From Antitrichia curtipendula (lineage: Eukaryota; Streptophyta; Bryopsida; Hypnales; Leucodontaceae), in the NCBI GenBank assembly GCA_951230915.1, contig OX579637.1:31682001-31746000 (forward strand): 64,000 nucleotides of DNA, in the 5' to 3' direction. The notes beneath the pieces are model-generated. The model was not told the DNA's origin. It did not search any database and worked only from the letters and a program-made list of their open reading frames with translations. The translations under genes and the position numbers were made by a program. Of the stretch, positions 37,563 through 49,539 are shown piece by piece; the first letter of the stretch is position 1, and each line of letters begins with the position of its first letter.

Positions 37563-38525
37563 ACCCCTCACCGCCGAAGCTCTAACCATGTCAAAAAACA
37601 ACCTTGCTTTTCAAGTGTTATAAATCTAAATGTGAGTAAGGTATAAAAATCTCAACCGTACAATATTATAGTGTGCATGTTGTAGATGGTGTAAGTAAAA
37701 TTTGGGGTCATTTGACCGTATAGATTGAAAGATTATAATGTTTTAGTGTTGAAAAAAGATGCTGAAATTTCCCTAAAAACACATTTCGAGGTGGAATTCG
37801 ATTTCTAAACCTACTCAAATGAAAAAACTTTAAACTACAAGGTGATTCTAAACCCAAAGACAAACACTTTGGTGGAAAAAAAACACATTTAATTGACTCA
37901 TTGCATTTGCAAAGTTGTTTTGAAATGTCAAAAAACAGTGAAAAAAGTAGCAAAAAAACACATCTACAACTGAACTTACCTCTGCTAAAATGCTTCTCAG
38001 TCAATCATATCTTCTTCGATTGATATGAAATTTTTACCACAAGAACTAGACTAGTATGTGAAACTTTTCCAACAGAAATTATTGAAAAAAACTCCTGTAT
38101 GAAGAAGTTATAAGCCACCAAAGTTGACTGTAATGCAAAAATGTCTAGATTTTGAACTTCGAATTTCTCCCAAGCATTCAAAACAACTTGGGTTGACATG
38201 AAAATTTAACCACAATAACTAGACTTAAAGGGGAACATAACACAACAAATTTTATTGAAAACTAACATTGGATGAAGGAGATACAAGCCCCCGAAGTTGC
38301 AGCCTTCAAATGCAGTTTGGTGAATTCAAATTGAACCTATGAACTTCGATTGGCTTTCAAGAAATCAATAAAGCTCGCATTGATCTGAAAATTCTGCCAC
38401 ATAAACTAGAAGAGAGAGCGCAACTTTACCAACAAGTTTTATTGAGTTTGGACATCGGATGCAAAAGTTACAGCACTTTGAATTTTCTGTGAGGACACTT
38501 TTTGTCCCCTCCGGCGATGAGGGGT
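37563..38525. mobile_element. 963-bp TA-flanked TIR element containing tandem repeats
   Basis: The left end ACCCCTCACCGCCGAAG matches the reverse complement of the right end at 15 of 17 positions. TA lies outside each end (37561-37562 and 38526-38527). Half of its interior is three diverged tandem units (38021-38480). No transposase frame is present. It is nested in the CACTA middle region. Confidence 0.75.
38021..38480. repeat. Three diverged tandem units of about 175 bp
   Basis: Units start at 38021, 38194 and 38375 (the last truncated). Each begins TTGAtatGAAAATTt..CCACA and has a central AACTAGA and a TTATTGA word at matching offsets. Divergence is roughly 35-40 percent by eye, so the duplication is old. 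They lie inside the TIR element 37563-38525. Confidence 0.7.
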
Positions 38526-40824
38526 TAAATATTATGCATTAGTGCAAAAGGGGAGTTGAAATGACAAGGTTTAGGTGACATTTTTCCTTAAAAATGTCAT
38601 TTAAACAAGTCATTTAGTCACTTTTTGTCATTTAAACAATGTCATTCAAACACCCCTTTTGACCTAGACAGTGATGAGATTCCTGCAAAATCTTGCAAAC
38701 TAGCTCTGACTTTAAAATTGCAAAAGAAACTTAAATTGCAACAAGTTTGGCTCTATCTTATGCCCAAAGCTCACTATTGAATCTCCCAAAATTTCAGTCC
38801 TCCGCATGCAGGCTGATGTAGTAACGCCGCCTAAAGTGATGCAAATAGTATCCATGATCCTAATGAGGGTCAAGCAGCTTGGAAGAAGGGGATTCTTGTG
38901 CTGAAAAGTCTACTATACTCATTCATCAATGGGATGTTGTCGCGGCCAGATGCAGTACAAGAGTTTTGATCTCAAATATTAACCTCTCCACTACACCCTT
39001 AAAAACTTCAGGGCTCCCCAGCCTCTACAGCTGGATTTTCAGTGTAATTTCTAGAATGTGTTAACCTCTAACGTTTAAGGGCTAAGATATCCTTACCACG
39101 CTTTGCGATTTCTCACCGGATACAACAGTGATTGGTTGAAATGACACACGAGGAGACTGATCTCGACCGACAGTCCATGACATCCGGACATACTCGACAC
39201 TACTTAAAGTTAAAGCACGCAGCGAATAGGCATTGCTATGCTACCTGCAGTTCCAAAAATTTAATTCCTGAAATCCAGGATGCTAGTGCATGCATGCAGT
39301 AAAATATTCACAAGCTAAAATACCACAATCGTGAAGGGAAGTGTCATAAATGCATAACTCAGCAAAGAGCTCATCACCCCCGGTGACCAGAAAGCATTGC
39401 AATTAATTATTTGCCCAAAGAGCAGAAAGACAACAATACAGTACAGAAATGATGGTCATGTCATCACTGTAATTCACTACTCATATAATAAAATGCATGC
39501 ATCGACCGCAACTATGGCATGAGATCACTACAGTAGGCCGATCGTGCCCAGACTGACCGTCACTGATGATCAGGAGCTAATTAGTCGCGACGACTAGCTA
39601 GCTAGGAAGAGTAGCCACAAAGTCTGAACAAGCATTTCATCCTAGGAGCACACCGAGATCCGTAGCTACCACTTCAGGACTGAGTTGAATGCCGCTTCTG
39701 GACTGAGTTTATGGAAAGTTAGCTCCTTCCACATGGGCCAAGGGAATAAAAAATCAAATGTTCATATAGAGAGGAAGTCCAGCAGTCGACGACTCAGTTG
39801 ACACCGAAGACCAAAGCACGCAATCAACTCCCCTTTTGCTCTAAAAAATCCTCCACAAAATGGGATCCATGACAAAGTAGACGCCGGCGACGACGTTCTG
39901 TTCTCAGCTAGTCTGCAGCTAATTTCTTGTAATTAAGTTACAGATGGCGGTGATGACACGTACAGCTTGTGCTTGCTCGGAGTCCGTCTAGCTGCCTGGT
40001 TATAAAAATCATGGAATATTCCACCAGGGGACGGAGCGGAGAGAATGTCAATGAAGACGGATAGAGGGGTGAATTGAAAGGTGCCGGGTGTCACTGGTGT
40101 ATCGTTTTTTTCCCTTGGGACTAGCTTTCTTTTTTGTTGCATATTAATAGTGTGACCTGCCTTTAATTACTCAGTTTGTGTGACTGCGTGACCTGTGTCC
40201 TATTCTAACTACGACTAAATTCTACGCTCATGCTAGAATGGTCATTTATGAATCTGTTTATGCGTGAACTAGTTTACTTGTAGTAATAGCAAGTCTGGAT
40301 TTCAGTGTGCAGTATGAGCTTCAGAAAGATGAGTTGGGGTCCTTTGCAGAGTGCATGCACACGAGCTATTGTTGGGGTGCATCGTTAGGTCAATGAAGAC
40401 CCAAATTTGGGTTACCCCACGTACAGCTCAGGTATATCTTGCCTTCCGATTCGGTTGATTGTAAAGCATGTTTTGAATTATGTGTGCGATTGCTTCTCGA
40501 AGGGATCGCCAAGCTAATATCGACTTGTGATTGATTAGCCAAAGCTTTGCACATACCTTGGGACAGCCTGTTCGGAGTCTCTTCTCTCATCGGTCCGGCG
40601 ATTGCTTCGAGGATTATATCAACACATGGCAGCAGCTATTCTAATTTTAGTATTTTATAGTGGTCCACAATACGGGCAGCAATAGTGGACTTCAACTGTT
40701 GTCAGTTCAGTGAATGTTCCCTTTTATTTTTAGGAAAGTGAGTGTCACAGCAAAAAGGATCCGAGCTCATGCACTGGTGGCCACAACTTTAGCCGTCTGC
40801 TCCACGGGTCCACTTCATTGACCT

Positions 40825-41328
40825 TTGGAACGCGATTCATCAGAGCTCGGTGTTGCATGCGGCGCTCGTTTTTCTCAAGAAGTCAGGAGCGCCATAGAGG
40901 ATTCCTTCGACATTGCAGACAGGAGCGCCGAAGAGGGCTCCATTGACATTGAAGCCAATAGCGCCGTAGAGGGCTCCATCGACATTGCAGCCAGTAGCGC
41001 CGTAGAGGACTCCATCAACTTTGCAGTGGCAGATGACATTCGAACCCCCTTTAACCGTTTCAGTGCCGTAGGCTACTGTAACTCACGTAACCGCAGTGAG
41101 GCTCTTGTGAGGTTCGGTGATGAAATTCTGGCATCTTCAGATTCTTGGAAGTTTGAGTGCTTTCAAACACCTCACGGTAGATGGGAGACATTATGGCTGA
41201 TTGGTTTTGTGGGACAGGTTATGGCATACTGTTTTTTTTTGTTTACTATATTTTTTCTTGCGAAGTTTTCCAAGATTCAGGTTCATTTTTTCAACTTACC
41301 TCAGCTTACCTTGTCTCGCTCGTTTTAA
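40825..41328 (+). CDS. Open frame with 12-residue repeats, function unknown
   Basis: A 167-residue frame. From 40896 to about 41030 it is built of 36-bp units repeated 3.6 times, translating as ED/GS-I/F-DIA-xx-SA repeats (for example EGSIDIAASSAVE). The third-base changes between units are mostly synonymous or conservative, which hints at coding constraint. The last 50 residues form a hydrophobic stretch (IGFVGQVMAYCFFLFTIFFL) that could be membrane-spanning or a read-through into an intron. A splice donor could end the exon earlier. It may be a gene fragment captured by the CACTA element. Confidence 0.3.
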   Translation: MERDSSELGVACGARFSQEVRSAIEDSFDIADRSAEEGSIDIEANSAVEGSIDIAASSAVEDSINFAVADDIRTPFNRFSAVGYCNSRNRSEALVRFGDEILASSDSWKFECFQTPHGRWETLWLIGFVGQVMAYCFFLFTIFFLAKFSKIQVHFFNLPQLTLSRSF

Positions 41329-43278
41329 GGCTTCTCCGTCCCTCTCCTTCCACAATGAAACATCTTTCTCCCTCCCCATCTTGAACTCCCATATTCCTTC
41401 GCTTTTGAGTTACTGTATTATTCCAGCGGGGAGTTCCTAACGTCTCTTTCTTCCGCTTTTCCCTGCAACACCTCCACAAGTTAAACATAAGAATGTTCAC
41501 GAGAGCAAACAATACCTAAGCTGAGCATTCACAGACAGGTTTTGGGTTGCTCTTTTATTCTCTCTCTGTAATTCATGCACTTGCAGTGCCACTCTACGCC
41601 CTCGCACTTGTGAGTGAAGTGGCTTGGATGTAGACAAGGATTCCTAACAATAGTGATAGCTTCAATTTTCATTCTTTCATAGAGGCAGTGAAACTGTAAT
41701 TGAAAATTGCACCTCTCTTTCCATATGCACCAACTCGACAAGGATAGCTCTGTTTTTTACAACCTGCTAGCATCAACAATTCAAAGGTGACTGCACACCT
41801 AATTGCAAATATAATTTCGAAGACCATTCCCTGCTCATTTTTTTTGTAAATGTTTAGCCTCTATTTGTGAGAGCCTAAGAATGATTTTGGATATAATAGT
41901 CACCTATTAAAATTTCATAGCATATTCATTTGGTGTCCAATAATCACATGTTAGTGAGTCAATGTCTCTTTGGTGTTTTTGATAAATTAAGATTACCTTT
42001 GTAAATATTATAAATATCATATCATCATTCAATATTCCATAGTAAGAGGGCACCATATGTATTTTTCCACTACTGGTATTTAATTCAAATGCTTCATGAG
42101 ATTTTACACAGTTTTTCTGAAAATTTGATAACCTAGGAGCTAGTTCAGAATGGAATCAAGGACTCTTACTTCTAAAGACAATGCCCTGTAAAAAGTAAAA
42201 TTGGAGGGTGCACTGTGATATTGCAAATGTAATCAAATAGTAATGCATGTGTAGAATTACAATTGAATGCAATTGGACACATAGAAATGTCCATTTCACT
42301 TAATGAAAATCAGTAAATTATATGCAATGACGTTTTTTAAATTCTTATGTTCATGAACAAAAATCGAAAACTATGCTACAACCGTCGCTTAAAATCATTG
42401 AATGTGAATTTGTGGTCTTGGACTTGGTGAGTTATTATGAAGAATTACTGTTATTAGTTGAACGAGTAGGTCAAGTCATGTCAGTAGTTTTAGAGAAGTA
42501 CATTAAATCAAATGATTGCAATTAGTAATGTTGATGTGTTCACATTATCCTCGAGTGGTACAGGGTCATCTATCACATTGGCTGTTTCTAATCAAAGGCA
42601 GACCATGGCTTCCAATATCACTGAGTACGAGAGTCTTAGAAATAAGAACATTGAAATGAACTTACAGAAATTGAGTGATCTAGGCTTGTTGGAGCTTGCG
42701 TCACAATTGGCAGACCAAGGACAAACAAGGTAGAACATTGACCTGTCTTCTATGGTGTTGTTTTTTGGAATAAAATGAATATAGTATGGCTTGTTGCAAT
42801 TCAATCATTTTGAAGATTTGGTTTGGTTTAGACTTCTTAATGGAAGTTGCATTTGCTTTCAACTATGGGAATAATCACATAGTAGTATGGTGCATTGTAA
42901 TTAGAAATTATGTCATTTACCGTTCCACAAATATTAGAGGAGTGATTCACGGAAGTCTGTTTCTTAGCATTGTCATTCCTGGTAGTTATAATGTAAATGC
43001 ATAACGTACTAGTTTTGTGATTGACTTTAGTTACTAGAAGAGATTTTGACTGACATCAAATCATCAATCATAGTATTTCTCTCCATAGTTTTTCATTATG
43101 CATCTCTTGTTGTAGTGATTGTTCTATATTTTTTCCAACTTCTAGAATGAAATATGTAGGAGATGACAGCGCATGACAAAGCACGTGCATGCACCTTACT
43201 CGACAACATAATCGTTGCCTTATAACAAACCCTTCATCAACAACTTTCAAAAATTGTACTGAACACCAATATTAGAAT

Positions 43279-46200
43279 ATGGAGACTGTGTTGGCAAAAA
43301 TGACAACAAACATAGCTAATTTCCCAGATCATGTGCAAATGGATTTGTTTTGTACAATTGCAAATTTCCCGGCAATTCCAATTCCAATTTTGAGAATGAC
43401 TTCTAATGAGCTTGCGGGGGTTTTCGAAAGCAGCCGTGGTGTGCCCCTTGAAAAGCCACCTACTATTAAACGGGTAGGAGGAAGTGAAAGCTTTAACAAC
43501 GTGGAACCAAGATTTGCAATTTGCACACGTGCCTCACAAAAGAAGGCGAGTTTTGGGACAGATATTAACGACGATACAGAAGGCAGTGACGAAGAAGTAG
43601 AAGAAGAAGCATCTGAAGACGAGTGGCAGAAGGTTAAGGTCAGTACGTGTTCACTCCAGTTGCAATTGGAAGTACTAGAAGATTGAAAATGCTACTATTT
43701 GATGTGAACTCTTTATTTTCAATGTTGTAAATGTTGGTGGAATATGTAATTGAGGTCCAGATGGATATTTGATTTCGGACCGTGCAATTCTCAAGAGTGA
43801 TATTGTGGATATGAAGAGAATTAGTCTTAGAAAGTTGTAGTGAGAAGATATTGATAATTTAATATGTTGTAGTCAGAAAAAATAATTGGAACAAGTTGTA
43901 GTGGGAAATGATTGTTTAATACTCATTGTGTCCACGAATGGTTAGGAGCGATTGATTATAGTTACAAATGAGCATTTTTGAGTGAAATGAGTGAATGAAT
44001 TTTTGTGACTGCATAATTTCACAATCCAGCATTTGTGACTATCTGTAGTTATAAATTTACATTTATGTATACTGAAAGTCATGAATCAGCATTTCTTACT
44101 ACAGTAAGTCATAAATTCTCGTTTGTGACTATAGTACGTCATAAATTCTTGTGTGTGACTACAAGAAGTCACAAATTTTCATTTGTGACTGCAGTAAGTC
44201 AAAAATTCTCGATTGTGACTACAGGAAGTCACAAGTGAGCATATATGACTATAATAAGTCATTTATGAGCATTTGTTAATACAATAAGTCTTGATTTAGG
44301 ATTTTTGAGTTATTAAAGGCCATAAATTGGATTTATGACTTCGTGTAATTTGAGTTTTACAATTCTCTCCAACTCTACATTAAGTAAGTATTCATAGTAA
44401 TGAAAGTCGTTTTATAGAAGCTTGTAATAACAAATGGAGTGTTGCTACTTCGTATTCTCAGGTTATTCAACAGCGACGTAACCAACCAAAGCCGTGGCCC
44501 AAAGAAGACGGTAGGAAGAAGAATATGACTTCAACAAGGAACAAGAAGCTCACGATAGAAGTGGAAGAGGATACTGCCCTCTACCAAGAGACTCGGGATG
44601 CAGTGATGGCGGAAGATGTGGAAGGGGACAGTGAATATGATTGTAGCTCAGAAGAAGAAGAGCATGGCCCAAGTACAGAGCCTTACACTAATGTTTTGGA
44701 TGAGTTGGAGTTACGCGAGGTTGGCATATTGAAGCGCATGGCTAAGAATTGTTTGGACCCAGAGCAATTACGAGAGAAGGTGCACAAGCTCAATAAAACA
44801 GTGGATCCTATGAGAAAGAATGTGAAGGAAGTTGATCACAGAAACTGGGTTGAAGTCGACCATGCAGGACATCCTATAGGAGTGAATAGGCCTACTTGGA
44901 TGACGAAGCTTTGTGGCTACTCTCGTGACATGGATTGGAGCGTTGACAATTTCAAAATCCATCCTCGAAGTCTCTTGATAGCAATCAAGGACAAATTGGC
45001 ATCAAAATTTGAATATCGCGGTGGGTTAGGCGATGTTCCAGAGGATGTCTTTTTTCAAATATTGCGCCAACAAATGCAGACAAAGAGGTCAAACATGAAG
45101 AAAGTGTTACAGGCCGGTACTTGCATCCCTACAACTGTGAAAATGCAACATGTGGATAATTTCAAGGAGTTGATCAAGAGAGCGGACAAGGTAGCGGAGT
45201 CTGAACGGATGAAGGCTGCTCGACAAACAGTGCATACTGAGTCCTATGGTGGGCAGTCAAAGGGAGAAGTGATATTGCGGCTTGTAAGTGATGTCTACAC
45301 TTGCAACACATTCTTTGTTTCATGTGATTGTAGATAGAAGTTTATGGTTATAGTGAAACACTTCTTGTTTCTTTGCAAGAAGGAAGTTCAGGTGAGTATG
45401 CATATGAATAAAAACTTTCGTGTGATGCAAGGAGGACTAGTCAGAAATGTGACAATCATATAAGTACTGACATTCGAGGACAAGTGGTAAAGGCCTAGAA
45501 GAGGTGCAAAAAGAACTTTATACTTTTCAGGATTCGATGAAGGGGCAGATAAGTGACATAAGTGCCCTAGTGAAAGAGCTATTGTACAAGGTCCGGAAGG
45601 AAAATGGAAAGAGAACGCACGCATCGAGTTCTCAAGTAGGCACCAATGGGCCAGAAGATACAGGAGGTGAGGAAATGTTAGAAGAGTTGGTAATTGCTAG
45701 TATCCCCAACCCATTGAAGGTACAAGAAGAAACTACTCCAAATGTGCATGCCGTGAACACATCTACCGTCGTGGTAAACAATGCGGCAATTGAGGTATGA
45801 CACCTGAATTTTTGATCCCTACATGTCTTTTCCATACCATTGAAATTTGATCATTGACAAAGCATGTGCTTTGAATGACATGTCTAATGAAGGAGTCCAC
45901 TATAATACATAATCCCATTAACTCATTTTTGGACATATTTGTGATTGTGTAGGAAGAAGTTCCCACTGATGTAGTGGCTAAAGTGAACCGTATAGAAGAA
46001 ATATTGACAACGAAAAAGAAAACTGCAGAGGAAAAAGGTGGTGGTTATAAAAGAAAAGACCAAGAAATGAAGAAGAAAAGGAAGGGGGAGGCGAAGAAAT
46101 TGTTAGCAGACCAAAGTCTGCAATCCACCCGAGTTGCATCAACAAGAGCAAAGGTCACTGAGAAGACAAAGAAGGTAAAGAGTGATCCGAAGTTGCCCTT

Positions 46201-49200
46201 GCTGTGAATGAGTGTATGGAGTCTGCTATGTTTTAATGCTTACAATCAGTCGAGGACAGTGATGCGCAAGGTGGAATTGTTTTTGGTGAACTTCAAAATA
46301 ATATCAATGTATAAGTCTGTTGTTCCTTGGTACACTTTGTTTGAATTTTATCAATGTTCTTGAATAGTTTATTTGCAGATGTGACTACTGTCCATCATAT
46401 GTGTCAATATTATAAACACACACAATCATTTTTCTTCAAATGTGACTAAGGCTAGTTATATTTGTTTGTAAATAAGTGACTGCAGTCATATTTTTATTCG
46501 TGCTACCTAGTTCAATCATATATTTTTGTATGTCCGGAACTCGGGGAGGTCACTCTGCGAAAAGTAGAAAACCACGTGAGTTAAACTATAGGGTGAAATT
46601 TATTCATTGGAGCAAAAATTTATAAATGATGTAGATCTATTTTAGCCTGGATTTAATTCTTGAAACATCATTATATATAAAATAGGGTATTGAAAAATCT
46701 TTTGATTTAAAAAAAAAGTAGATATAAATTAGTGTGAATAAAATCATAGAAGAAAAAAAATTAATTTTAGGATGAGTATAATCCTTAGTCCTTCTAAAAG
46801 ATGAATGAAAAATATTATGTTTTAACTATTTAACGCTTTATACAAGAAGATGTGTTAAAAATGAATCATCAAAGATGCTTTCTTAGTGTATATTGGTACC
46901 TTCTAGCTCCTTGTTTTGAATCTCAAATTTAGCCATGACCTTGATACACCAACATTTTCAAATTAAATATTTTAGTGAGTGTAATATGAAATGTCAATTA
47001 GATAATAAAGCGATGAGAATTCCAATGATAAGAAACAATTGATGAAATTAAAGGATAGCCCAAAAGACATAATGTGAAATTTTTATTTATTAAAAGAATG
47101 AAAATTGAATCAGAATGTGCATTTCAAAGGTCAAAACACCATTTACAAGCTAGGCTTATCCTTTCATGTGCTACGCTTACATTGGCCAAATCCCCCCAAT
47201 CTATTGACTTTTTTGTCCAAGCTTCCAACCACCTATGCTTTGGGATTTAAGAAAACCAAAACAATAGCTTATTATGTAAATCTAACCGCATATAAAGATG
47301 GCCAACTTGATTTTTCAAAGCATCACTTCAAGTGCAACTTCATTTTTTTATTTTTAATAATAGAAAAAGCACTTCAAAAAACAAATTGACCACATTTTGG
47401 TCGTTCAGAAAGTTAAGGGTTAAGTTTGATCCTAATTTTTTATGTATGTTGCATATTTTTATGCCCAACATTCACCCAAAAATCCTTCATTATCAAACAA
47501 AACAAAATTTCTAAAGTTTATAAATACTATAGCGTGCCAAAAATTAAGTTAGATTTTCATTTATAATTACCTATAGGGTGCTTAAAATTAAGACCAAGTA
47601 GCTTTTTTTCTACTAAAAGGGTCCTTTAAAAAATCATGATTACTAAGTAAATAGCCTCCAAACAAATAGGTGGTTAACGCACATGGTTACAAAACATAAG
47701 GGGAAGTGACCTCCCCGAGGTCCGGAAGGCCAATGATATTTTCTTTCAATGTAATTGGAAGAAGTTGTTGTACGGTATGTCTAAAACGGATTACGTATGT
47801 TTCATAATAAGAATGGGGTTGATCATCTTTTACTATTTGCTTCTTGAACTAGTGAATTCGAAGTGTATGTATCTTGCGGCATTTATATTTCATAATTTGT
47901 AAGGATAAGTACTTGGAATATTTATTGTATGAGTCACCTGTAGGTGCTCAATGAAGCATATTTGCTTCTTTCATTGTGTTAATTGATGTTTTGCATGTAT
48001 TGACCTTGTAAGTGGTGGAGTGCTATGACAATTAAATGAATGACATGTATGTAGAGTGGAGGAGGAGCATCTGGAGAACAACCTTTGCATTTTCAATCAA
48101 AAATTATACATGAACAGGCTGCACAAAAGAGAGGAGCCAAGAAAGCGACTAAGGGAAGGAATCCTTCTAAGAAGAAGAAAGGTGTGGAGAGTTTGAAGTT
48201 TCCACCGGTGAGAGTTTCAGATGATTCACGTAGAAAAATTCTTGCACTGAATGTCGTGGGTTTTCTTTGTGACATCCGACCACTACATGACAGTCGTGAA
48301 TGGGGACCGGACACAGTGATCTACTACGAGAGGGACTTTAAGGTAAAAATGAACAGAAGGGCTACGTGTGGGGCATTTCTAAGCATGCTTTATTCTCGCT
48401 TTGATGTTGGGATATGGGCTCCAATTGGAGAGGGACTTCTCCAAGAAGTGGCTAGATTCCTAGCTGCAGGGACGCCCATGAAGTGGTGTTTTTTATGGGG
48501 AAGGGAAACTAGTGGTGCCACTAGAAATCTGGAGGATCTGTTTGATATGATCCCAGATCCAACTCATGGTCCGGCCCGAGTCCTTCAAGTGGATTGTGAT
48601 ACCAAGGCAACATCTAAGTCACCAAAAGGTAATGTGCTAAATATTGCCCTATGGGATCCATTAACTTCCGATGACAACTTTCTGAAAACCATAAAAGAAC
48701 CATTTGAAGCTTTGGGTCACAACCCTTCCGACATCGAATATTGTGTGAAAATTCTGGGGAAGGCGATTAATCGAGCATCAACTGCATTCCCTTTGGTACG
48801 TATCTTGGAACATGGTTTTGTTTCTACCTATAGAATTGGAACCTTTATGTTTTATACTAAATGTGAATGTTGTAACTGTTTATGCAGGCTGTGGAACGTG
48901 GAGTACAATCGGTGGAGAGTACTCGCATCTCAACAAGAGAAAGTTCAATGCCTTTGGCCATAGGGTCAAAGGTAAAAGTGTTTGATGTGGATGACGACAA
49001 GAAGGCCAAAAGAATACTTGCATATGGAATGATTGTGAATCTTGCAGGAGCCACACTTCATGGGCGGATCATCGAGGAGGGCAATGTGTCCATCACAGTG
49101 AACTCCATTGTTCCAGAATCAGAAGGGTGTCTTCTATATGAGGCCAACAACAACGATGATCCTCCAGTAGTGCATTTGAGAGATGCTCTGAACTGCGTGA

Positions 49201-49241
49201 CAAAGTGGCCCATGGAAGCCTTGGCACCCTCAAATGAATGA
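43279..49241 (+). CDS. CACTA accessory gene with C-terminal FCP1/HAD-like and CACTA tail domains
   Basis: Exons 43279-43638, 44462-45283, 45531-45794 and 45953-46207 are all joined in phase 0 and end in TGA at 46205, giving about 566 residues. If the GT at 46175 is used as donor, the frame continues in phase 0 into 48055-48795 and 48888-49241 (TGA), for roughly 920 residues. The 48055 exon has no early ATG, which supports one gene. The N-terminal part is acidic; the middle is predicted helical (MAKNCLDPEQLREKVHKL) and then Lys-rich. Exon 48055-48795 contains RRKILALNVVGFLCDI and FLSMLYSRFDVGIWAP, resembling FCP1/NIF phosphatases, but the catalytic DLDGT is replaced by LNVVG. The last exon (AYGMIVNLAGATLHGR, VTKWPMEAL) resembles the DUF8039-type tail of CACTA second proteins. 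No stop codons interrupt it. An upstream exon 42512-42729 is possible, but its phase does not match. Divergent from the transposase. Confidence 0.7.
44030..44250. repeat. Intronic tandem palindromes (GTGACT..AGTCAC type)
   Basis: Six to seven units of about 30-39 bp, each with TTTGTGACTAcagtaAGTCA or a close variant, lie inside intron 43639-44461 of the accessory gene. The core is the same ATGACT/AGTCAT dyad as in the subterminal arrays, with GTGACT variants. They could bind the element's protein within the transcribed region. Confidence 0.75.
46540..47719. mobile_element. 1180-bp hAT-like non-autonomous transposon nested in the CACTA element
   Basis: Perfect 15-bp terminal inverted repeats CTCGGGGAGGTCACT (46540-46554) and AGTGACCTCCCCGAG (47705-47719) are flanked by an identical 8-bp duplication GTCCGGAA (46532-46539 and 47720-47727). 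The duplication fits the hAT preference nTnnnnAn. The interior is AT-rich without a transposase frame. It lies in the long intron 46175-48054 of the accessory gene under the fused model, or between two genes otherwise. Perfect ends suggest a fairly recent insertion. Confidence 0.92.
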
Positions 49242-49539
49242 ACAAAGGGATGAAGTAGTAGTCTGCATATTCTATGATGAGGTAAAGCATAAGTATTACA
49301 AAGTGAGTGGATTTGACTTGTGATTTGAATTTCAGTTGTAAATGTCATCAAAGTGCATTTATGAAGTTATGAATATATTGGGTGAGTAGTTGAGGTACAA
49401 AATCATGTGTACAACATACTAGTAAAATGCAACTTTCTTTTGTATTGTATGAAGAAGGTGCTAGTGATTTGTGATTGAGTATTATGCACCCCACTCATTC
49501 TAGTTGTAAGTAGAGTTTATGAATGCATGAAATGTGACT

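Larger units (their letters stand above)
29191..42511. other. Non-coding middle of the CACTA element with nested insertions
   Basis: About 13 kb between the divergent genes. No supported gene lies in it. Nested TIR elements at 33384-33793 and 37563-38525 are listed separately. At 34216 CACTACTAGAACAAG resembles a second CACTA terminus with no mate found. The block 32450-33150 and the stretch 39060-40150 are noticeably richer in GC than their surroundings and may be captured or separately inserted DNA. Some short frames there look less random but match no family I know. The rest is AT-rich. Confidence 0.55.

Noticed and set aside
39933..40142. Minus-strand frame with TPVTPGTFQFTPLSV
   Set aside because: It looks somewhat protein-like but is short, has no splice partners that I can place, and matches no family I can name.
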